Shown piece after piece: positions 58,605 through 64,000 of a stretch of 64,000 bases of DNA (position 1 is its first letter; each line of letters opens with the position of its first letter). Source of the DNA: CADCVQ01 sp038260305 (GTDB taxonomy: Bacteria > Actinomycetota > Thermoleophilia > Solirubrobacterales > Solirubrobacteraceae); NCBI GenBank assembly GCA_038260305.1, contig JBBSNY010000004.1:1-64000 (forward strand). Reading direction: 5' to 3'. The notes beneath the pieces were generated by a model. That model searched no databases. It worked only from the letters and a program-made list of their open reading frames with translations, and was not told the DNA's origin. A program made the position numbers and the translations under genes.

Positions 58605-60125
58605 CTAGCGAGCGGCCTCGAGCACGGCCGCCGGCCCGCCGTCCAGGCCGATCGCGACCGCCGACGGCGCGACGGTCACCGGCACGGTCGCTCGCAGACG
58701 CAGGACCGTGAACGTCGGCTTCTCGACGCGGCCCGCGAGGACGAGCCCGGGCAGGGGGGCGGGCGGTGTCGCCGGCCGCGGCGGCCGCGGGCGCTCGCCC
58801 GGGCGTCGTTGTCCGATCGCGATGTAGTCGATCTCCTGTGTGGCGAGGCCAGCCGCGGGGATCGGGTGAGCGCTGCGCAGGTAGTACCCGATCGCGACCG
58901 CCGCCGAGGCGGGCGAGGCGACGACGATCCGTGCGCCGGGAGCGTGGCCGAGCGCGTGCACCGCAGCGCGCCAGTCGTCGCGCTGGTTGCGCGAGTCGAC
59001 GTCGACGCCGATGACCGCGACGAGCCCGAGCACGCAGGCGACGGCGATGGCGCAGCGGCCAAGGGCCGCCACAGTGCCGGCAACGGCGGCGAGGCCGGCG
59101 CCGGCGAGCGCGGCGGCGAGCGGCGCGACCGCGAGCAGGTTTCGGGTGATGAGGTGATCCTCGCCGGCGAGCGCCGCGAGCGCGGGGAGCGCGAGCGCCG
59201 CGGCGACGAGCGCGAGCAGGCGGCGCGTGTCATCGCGCGCGCGGCGCGCGCCATCTGCGGCCACCGCTGCGCCCGCGTCGTTCGCCCGCCCGGGCGGCTG
59301 CGCCACGCCGCAGCCAAGTCGCCACATGCCGAACGCCGCGACGACGAGCACGACCGCCGACAGCACCGCGAGCAGCGTCTCCGCGGGCGCGTCGTAGCCG
59401 ACGAGTAGCTGCTTGGGGACCTGCGCGAGCCGTGTCGCGAGGCTCGAGTCCGCGATGAACGCCGCACTGTCGTTCGCACGCTGGCCGAGCGCGAGCGGTG
59501 CCAATGCGGCCCCGACGGCCGCGAGCGGTACGAGCGCGACCGCGCGCGTGCGCCAATCGGGCACGGTCCGAAGAAGCCACAGCGCCTGCGGCGCGACGAC
59601 GAAGATCGCGTAGTAGTGCGTCGCGAGCGCGAGCGCGCCGACGGCCGCCCAGGCGAGCGCCCGTCCGGTCGCGGGCCGCTCGAGCAGGCGCAGCCACAGC
59701 AGCGCCGACAACGCGGCCAGCAGCGCAAGCAGCGCATAGGCGCGCGCCTCCTGGCTGAACCACACGAGCATCGGGTTGACAGCCAGCAGTGCGGCCGCGA
59801 CCAGCCCCGCGCGCTCCCCGCCGAGCCGCCGCCCGAGCGCCCACACGACGGGGATCGTCGCGCTGCCCAGCAGCGCCGACAGCGATCGCATCCCGACCTC
59901 GCCGGTACCCGCGAGCTGGGTCCACAGCCAGGCGAGGACGTAGTACAGCGGCGGCGTCGACTCGCTGTCGGGGATCGCCTGCCACAGCCCGCCGAGGTCC
60001 ATCCGCAGCAGGTGCGCCGTGACCGCCTCGTCGGACCACAGGCTCTGGACGTCGAGCGTCGCAAAGCGCAGCGCAGCGCCGGCGAGGCAGATCAACGCCA
60101 GCGCGGGCGGGATGCGACGGCTCAT
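58605..60125 (-). CDS. GT39-like (ArnT/PMT family) membrane glycosyltransferase
   Basis: A 506-residue protein with about eleven membrane helices. The first loop has TLDVQSLWSDEAVTAHLLRMDLGGLW, where the Asp-Glu pair is the catalytic site of polyprenyl-phosphate-dependent glycosyltransferases. STPPLYYVLAWLWTQLAGTGEVGMRSLSALLGSATIPVVWALGRRLGGERAGLVAAALLAVNPMLVWFSQEARAYALL (about 55-135) is the family core. The last 110 residues form an extracellular domain. It likely transfers sugar to proteins or lipids outside the membrane. Confidence 0.85.
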   Translation of the reverse strand: MSRRIPPALALICLAGAALRFATLDVQSLWSDEAVTAHLLRMDLGGLWQAIPDSESTPPLYYVLAWLWTQLAGTGEVGMRSLSALLGSATIPVVWALGRRLGGERAGLVAAALLAVNPMLVWFSQEARAYALLALLAALSALLWLRLLERPATGRALAWAAVGALALATHYYAIFVVAPQALWLLRTVPDWRTRAVALVPLAAVGAALAPLALGQRANDSAAFIADSSLATRLAQVPKQLLVGYDAPAETLLAVLSAVVLVVAAFGMWRLGCGVAQPPGRANDAGAAVAADGARRARDDTRRLLALVAAALALPALAALAGEDHLITRNLLAVAPLAAALAGAGLAAVAGTVAALGRCAIAVACVLGLVAVIGVDVDSRNQRDDWRAAVHALGHAPGARIVVASPASAAVAIGYYLRSAHPIPAAGLATQEIDYIAIGQRRPGERPRPPRPATPPAPLPGLVLAGRVEKPTFTVLRLRATVPVTVAPSAVAIGLDGGPAAVLEAAR

Positions 60126-60134
60126 CGGCTGAAA

Positions 60135-61706
60135 CTACAGCGGGATGTTGCCGTGCTTGCGCTTGCGCGGCTGCGCGCGCTTGGTCTGCAGCGCCTGCAG
60201 GGCGGCGATGACCTTCGGGCGCGTCTCGTGCGGCACGATGACGTCATCGACGTAGCCGCGCTCGGCGGCCGAGTACGGGTTCGCGAAGCGCGCGCGGTAG
60301 TCGTCCTCGAGCTTCTCGCGCCTCGTCTCGGGCGTCGGCGAGCGGGCGATGTCGCGCTTGTAGATGATGCCGACGGCGCCCTCGGGGCCCATGACCGCGA
60401 CCTCCGCGGTCGGCCAGGCGAGGTTGAAGTCCGCGCCCAGATGCTTGGAGGCCATGACGTCGTAGGCACCACCGTAGGCCTTGCGCGTGATGACCGTGAT
60501 CTTCGGGACCGTCGCCTCGGCGAACGCGTACAGCAGCTTGGCGCCGTGGCGGATGATCCCGCCCCACTCCTGCGTCGTGCCGGGTAGGAAGCCCGGCACG
60601 TCGACGAACGTCAGCAGCGGGACGTTGAACGCGTCGCAGGTGCGCACGAAGCGGGCGGCCTTGACGCTCGCGTCGATGTCGAGCACGCCGGCCATGCTCG
60701 CCGGCTGGTTGCCGACGACGCCGACCGCGTAGCCGTCGAGGCGGCTGAAGCCGCAGACGATGTTCGTCGCGTAGTGCTCGTGGACCTCGTAGAACTCGCC
60801 GTCGTCGACGATGTGGCGGACGACGTCGCGCATGTCGTAGGCCTTGTTCGGATGCGCGGGCACGACATGGTCGAGCGCCTCGTCACAGCGCTGCGGGTCA
60901 TCGGTTGGGATGACGCGCGGCGCGGTCTCGAGGTTGTTGGACGGCAGGAAGCTCAACAGGTAGCGCGTGTCCGACAGGCACTGGTCCTCGTCCTCGCAGG
61001 CGAAATGCGCGACGCCCGAGGTCGAGTTGTGCGACATCGCGCCGCCGAGCTCCTCGAAGCCGACCTCCTCGCCGGTGACCGTGCGGATGACGTCGGGCCC
61101 CGTGATGAACATGTGCGAGCTGTCCTTCACCATCGAGATGAAGTCGGTGATCGCGGGCGAGTAGACGGCGCCGCCCGCGCACGGCCCCATGATCAGGCTG
61201 ATCTGCGGGATGACGCCCGAGCAGTCGACGTTGCGCATGAAGACCTCGCCGTACGCGCCGAGCGAGACGACTCCCTCCTGGATGCGCGCGCCGCCGGAGT
61301 CGTTGATGCCGATCACGGGGCAGCCGATGCTCGCCGCGAGATCCATGATCTTGCACATCTTCTCGGCCATGACCTCGCCGAGCGAGCCGCCGAAGATCGT
61401 GAAGTCCTGCGAGAACACGCACACACGCCGGCCGTCGATCGTCCCGTGCCCCGTCACGACGGCGTCGCCCCACGGCCGGCGTTTGCCCATCTCGAAGTCC
61501 GTCGTGCGATGGCGCGTAAACGTGTCGAGCTCCTGGAAGCTGCCGCGGTCCAGCAGCTTCTCGACGCGTTCGCGCGCGCTGTAGCGGCCGCGGTCGTGCT
61601 GCTTGCGCTCGGTCTCGCCCGTGACGCGGCCGGCGGCGGCGCGCAGCTCGGCGAGGTGCGCGCGTTTCTGCTCGGCGGTCTCGGGGGGCTTGGAGCGCTT
61701 GGACAC
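60135..61706 (-). CDS. Propionyl-/acetyl-CoA carboxylase beta subunit (carboxyltransferase)
   Basis: A 523-residue enzyme that moves carboxyl from biotin to acyl-CoA. RGRYSARERVEKLLDRGSFQELD begins the N-terminal crotonase-like domain; GINDSGGARIQEGVVSLGAYGEVF and GPCAGGAVYSPAITDF form the acyl-CoA oxyanion hole. GFLPGTTQEWGGIIRHGAKLLYAFAEATVPKITVITRKAYGGAYDVM is the biotin-side motif. The GTG start at 61706 gives the usual PccB length. The alpha and epsilon genes lie 15 kb away. Confidence 0.93.
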   Translation of the reverse strand: MSKRSKPPETAEQKRAHLAELRAAAGRVTGETERKQHDRGRYSARERVEKLLDRGSFQELDTFTRHRTTDFEMGKRRPWGDAVVTGHGTIDGRRVCVFSQDFTIFGGSLGEVMAEKMCKIMDLAASIGCPVIGINDSGGARIQEGVVSLGAYGEVFMRNVDCSGVIPQISLIMGPCAGGAVYSPAITDFISMVKDSSHMFITGPDVIRTVTGEEVGFEELGGAMSHNSTSGVAHFACEDEDQCLSDTRYLLSFLPSNNLETAPRVIPTDDPQRCDEALDHVVPAHPNKAYDMRDVVRHIVDDGEFYEVHEHYATNIVCGFSRLDGYAVGVVGNQPASMAGVLDIDASVKAARFVRTCDAFNVPLLTFVDVPGFLPGTTQEWGGIIRHGAKLLYAFAEATVPKITVITRKAYGGAYDVMASKHLGADFNLAWPTAEVAVMGPEGAVGIIYKRDIARSPTPETRREKLEDDYRARFANPYSAAERGYVDDVIVPHETRPKVIAALQALQTKRAQPRKRKHGNIPL

Positions 61707-61822
61707 GGTGAGGCTCGATGGTAGGCGAGCCGATCGGCGCCGCCGCCGGCCGGGCGCGCGCCTCGCCCCGGGCGTGTCCGGGAGCCTTGCTCCCGAGGCG
61801 AGGCTCTGGCCTTGCGTTCGGT

Positions 61823-62173
61823 TCAGTTGCGCCGTAGGGGTTGGGTGTCGCCGAGCTCGTCGAGCACGCCGCTGAGGACCGCGACCGTGTCGGCCGGGCG
61901 CATCGGCGCGGGCGGGCCTCCCGTCGCCGGCGGCGCTTCGGGCGCCGGCGTCGCCGTCAGGACGACCTTCGTTCCGAGCCCGGTCCGTGCGAGCTCCACC
62001 GTGCCGCTGACGCGGTCGCCCTCCCAGGCAACGGTGGTCTCGGGTGTGACGCGGGTGATGCGGATCTCGCCGAACTCGGCGAGATGACGGGCGAGCGAGG
62101 GCTCGTCGCTGATCTCCGCCCACAGCTCGGGCCCGGACTTCACGAGGCGGCGCGTGGCCGAGGAATGCTCCAT
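61823..62173 (-). CDS. SRPBCC/START-like fold protein, 116 residues
   Basis: The product starts MEHSSATRRLVKSGPELWAEISDEPSLARHLAEFGEIRITRVTPETTVAWEGDRVSGTVELARTGLGTKVVLTATP, which fits the SRPBCC fold (polyketide cyclase/AHSA1 type). The ATG is at 62173. A Pro-rich stretch and a short helix (ADTVAVLSGVLDELG) end the protein. Ligand unknown. It is in line with the carboxyltransferase gene 116 bp downstream. Confidence 0.62.
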   Translation of the reverse strand: MEHSSATRRLVKSGPELWAEISDEPSLARHLAEFGEIRITRVTPETTVAWEGDRVSGTVELARTGLGTKVVLTATPAPEAPPATGGPPAPMRPADTVAVLSGVLDELGDTQPLRRN

Positions 62174-62271
62174 GGCACCGGGGTTCGCCCGCTCGGCGAG
62201 GAGTCCTCCCGATGGGTTCGGACGCCCACGGTTGGCGCGGACGCGCCGTCGCGCTGAGCTACCCTGGGCAG

Positions 62272-62481
62272 ATGGAGACTCAGGTGCAGACGATCCGCGT
62301 CCTGCATTGCAACTCGCACGACGAGGGATGGACCGCCGACAGCCCCGACCTGGAGGGCTGGAACACGACGAGCTCGTCCTTCGGCGAGTCCAAGCAGCGC
62401 GCGGTCGCGGCGATCCTCGCGACGCTCGGCGACGGCGTCCCCGAGCCGCAGATCTCACACCACATCGCCTGCTCGCGCTGA
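62272..62481 (+). CDS. Small HicB/DUF1902-like protein, 69 residues
   Basis: METQVQTIRVLHCNSHDEGWTADSPDLEGWNTTSSSFGESKQRAVAAILATLGDG resembles the HicB antitoxin fold, in which a short beta strand, W-x-A-x-S-P-D-L-x-G-W and an alpha helix follow one another. No HicA toxin gene is adjacent, so it is an orphan; many DUF1902-like proteins are. The ATG at 62272 is chosen because the N-terminal strand then begins immediately. Confidence 0.55.
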   Translation: METQVQTIRVLHCNSHDEGWTADSPDLEGWNTTSSSFGESKQRAVAAILATLGDGVPEPQISHHIACSR

Positions 62482-62613
62482 CGCCCGCCACCACTCGCCC
62501 GAGGCGGGCAGGCGCCTCGCCGGCGCGCCGCGCGGTCGCCAGACTCGGCTGACGCTCCGCCGCCGGCGACGGCGGGCCCCGCGAGCTCAACGCCCGCGAG
62601 GCCACCGGCCCGA

Positions 62614-64000
62614 CTACGGCGTCCCGGCGGCGAAGTGCTCCGCGACGTCGGTCGCCGTCAGCACGCCGTCGTAGAACGCCATCTCGTCGTAGTTGGACGC
62701 CGTGCTCGCCGACGACCCCATCGTGATCGGGAACGTCGTGTTCTGGATCGCCTGGACGGCCGAGTTCTGGGCGCTGTGCAGGGCGCCATCGACGTAGATC
62801 TTGGCCGTGCCCGCCCCGTTCATCGTCGCGACGATGTGGTGGTACTTCCCGTCGGCCGGGATCGGGACCGTCGAGTGCGCGATCGTCGTGACGCTGGCCC
62901 GCCTCAGCCAGACCTCGTTGCCCGATCCGGCGCTCATGACGATGAGCTGGATCCCGTTGGCGCCCTTGTTGAAGAGCTCCTGGGACTTCGTCGTCGTCGT
63001 GCGCTTGATCCACCCCTCGGCGCTGAACGAGCTGCCGACGTCCAGCTTCGCCGCCTGCGGCACGCGGGCGGAGTCGTCGACGCCGTCGAAGCGCGCCGCG
63101 GTGTTGCCGGGGACCGCGCCGAGCTGGCCCAGTGCGACCCCGTGGAGGTACGTCCCGTTGTCCGGGCTCGGGGCGCTGTCGAGCATCGTCGTCCCCGACG
63201 CCTCGCCCATCCGCCAGTAGCCGGCCGGGTTGTCGGCGAGCACCGCCGCGGGATACGCGGCCGGCGGCGGCGTCGCGCTCACGCCGAGATGCGCCATCGC
63301 CGCGGCCATGAGCTGCGTGCGTTTCGCGGCCGTCGTGACGCCCTCCAGGCCGAAGCCCCAGTAGACCGAGTGTGGCGTCTGCACGCCGGGGCCGTCCTCG
63401 TATCCGAGGCTCGTGCGCGAGCTCCACTGCTGCTGGGTGCCACCCTCCGAACCGGTCGGCGGCGGGCCGGCGGTGAAGCCGCCGAGGCCGTCCTCGAACG
63501 AGGTCGAGTCCGTCACGATGCCGTCCTTCGTGATCTTCGCGTCGTCGAGGAAGACGCCGAGCCCGCCCGAGCCGAAGTCCTGCGCGTACGTGATCGACAC
63601 CTCGACCTGTTGACCCGCGTAGGCGCTGAGGTCGATCTTCCAGTTCTGGTAGCCGCCGGAGTTGCCGGTCGCGGCGTTCCAATGGCCCGGCGGGGTGCCG
63701 ACGCCGGGGGTGCCGACCGGTGTGCAGTCCTCCTGGCCGGCGATCTGGCTCTTGTCGATGTTCGTCTGGTAGTGGGCGAGGAACGGATGCAGGGTGTCCC
63801 AGTTGATGTCGCACGACGAGCCGACGTCGTCCGACGTGTGCCCGTTTGAGTCGGGCAGCGTCGTCCAGTCGTTCGAGCCGGGGTGGTGCGCCTCGACGAA
63901 GACGTAGTCGTAGTCGGGCTCGGTGTCGTAGGAGAGCTTGAACGACAGGTCGGCGCTGGACTTGCCGGTCAGGTCGATCGTCCGGCGCAGGCGCTGGTAG
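62614..64000 (-). CDS. Large secreted protein with immune-inhibitor-A-like and LamG domains (5' end outside window)
   Basis: Only the 3' part (about 462 codons) is in the window. From the window edge it reads DLTGKSSADLSFKLSYDTEPDYDYVFVEAH, then GHWNAATGNSGGYQNWKIDLSAYAGQQVEVSITYAQDFGSGGLGVFLDDAKI, the beta-sandwich module found after M6 immune-inhibitor-A or M14 peptidase domains. A LamG/concanavalin-like domain follows (ADNPAGYWRMGEASGTTMLDSAPSPDNGTY to ATMNGAGTAKIYVDGALHS, ending YDEMAFYDGVLTATDVAEHFAAG). The protease part lies outside, so the peptidase role is inference. Confidence 0.75.
   Translation of the reverse strand, partial: YQRLRRTIDLTGKSSADLSFKLSYDTEPDYDYVFVEAHHPGSNDWTTLPDSNGHTSDDVGSSCDINWDTLHPFLAHYQTNIDKSQIAGQEDCTPVGTPGVGTPPGHWNAATGNSGGYQNWKIDLSAYAGQQVEVSITYAQDFGSGGLGVFLDDAKITKDGIVTDSTSFEDGLGGFTAGPPPTGSEGGTQQQWSSRTSLGYEDGPGVQTPHSVYWGFGLEGVTTAAKRTQLMAAAMAHLGVSATPPPAAYPAAVLADNPAGYWRMGEASGTTMLDSAPSPDNGTYLHGVALGQLGAVPGNTAARFDGVDDSARVPQAAKLDVGSSFSAEGWIKRTTTTKSQELFNKGANGIQLIVMSAGSGNEVWLRRASVTTIAHSTVPIPADGKYHHIVATMNGAGTAKIYVDGALHSAQNSAVQAIQNTTFPITMGSSASTASNYDEMAFYDGVLTATDVAEHFAAGTP

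Noticed and set aside
1..64000. CRISPR arrays, tRNA, rRNA and prophage genes.
   Set aside because: No regularly spaced repeats, no cloverleaf or rRNA signatures and no phage structural genes were found by reading; a tRNA or Rfam scan would settle this.

Overview
The window is very GC-rich DNA (roughly 70%) with short intergenic gaps, many GTG starts and frequent 1-4 bp start/stop overlaps. Gene content points to a high-GC actinobacterium, most plausibly of the Thermoleophilia (Solirubrobacterales, Conexibacter or Baekduia type). Supporting features are a GpgS-type glucosyl-3-phosphoglycerate synthase, a biotin-dependent acyl-CoA carboxylase alpha subunit with a small epsilon subunit, a PASTA lipoprotein beside a PknB-type kinase, an actinobacterial-type plant-like APS reductase pathway, and a rifamycin phosphotransferase under a rifamycin-associated element. 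The lineage is an inference from gene content; no rRNA or tRNA gene was seen.

Layout. 1-530: tail of an IS3-like transposase beside a probably truncated exported-protein gene. 531-6950: Hrq1/YprA-type helicase, gpgS, a sugar-phosphate phosphatase, gpsA, a GNAT acetyltransferase. 6960-9860: DrrAB-like ABC exporter and a divergent WYL regulator. 9900-11800: glycerate kinase and an FkbM methyltransferase. 11800-13225: a decayed stretch with strong hairpins and remnants of a symporter-like protein and a hybrid histidine kinase/Hpt. 13380-17770: Ser/Thr kinase and PASTA lipoprotein, ATP-dependent DNA ligase, EamA transporter and a 41-residue membrane microprotein. 17840-24900: LysR, diguanylate cyclase, SDR, DtxR-type repressor, B12-binding radical SAM enzyme, a secreted TNT-domain protein and a lipoprotein. 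25018-29777: aminotransferase, then rph with its upstream element, beside a truncated gene. 29944-33468: RecQ with an extra C-terminal domain and two duplicated Uma2 genes. 33465-37076: sucCD, HAD dehalogenase, metallo-beta-lactamase-fold protein. 37151-42313: HtrA protease/VWA/MoxR/DUF58/VWA operon. 42393-44963: GNAT, carboxylase alpha and epsilon subunits. 45114-46262: VWA lipoprotein. 46260-49114: a small accessory island bounded by a 19-bp inverted repeat, carrying a VapBC45-like toxin-antitoxin pair and a DUF5343 gene. 49139-54645: assimilatory sulfate reduction operon. 54775-64000: ornithine cyclodeaminase-like protein, exported protein, GMC oxidoreductase, GT39-like glycosyltransferase, carboxyltransferase beta subunit, small proteins, and the 3' part of a large secreted protein with a LamG-like domain.

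How parts work together. Sulfite reductase, APS reductase, a TauE-type transporter, CysD and CysN form one leftward operon that turns sulfate into sulfide. The carboxylase alpha and epsilon subunits (42866-44963) and the carboxyltransferase beta subunit (60135-61706) are encoded 15 kb apart but would make one acyl-CoA carboxylase. GpgS and the adjacent HAD phosphatase make glucosylglycerate or a related solute or glycolipid primer. HtrA, two BatA-like VWA proteins, MoxR and DUF58 form an envelope-maintenance operon.

Most notable points: a perfect 19-bp rifamycin-associated-type element 49 bp upstream of rph; a secreted TNT (NAD-glycohydrolase fold) candidate toxin; the inverted-repeat-bounded island; the decayed hybrid-kinase locus; a 30-bp palindrome between recQ and duplicated Uma2 genes; and several genes too small for routine calling (AccE, a 41-residue membrane peptide).
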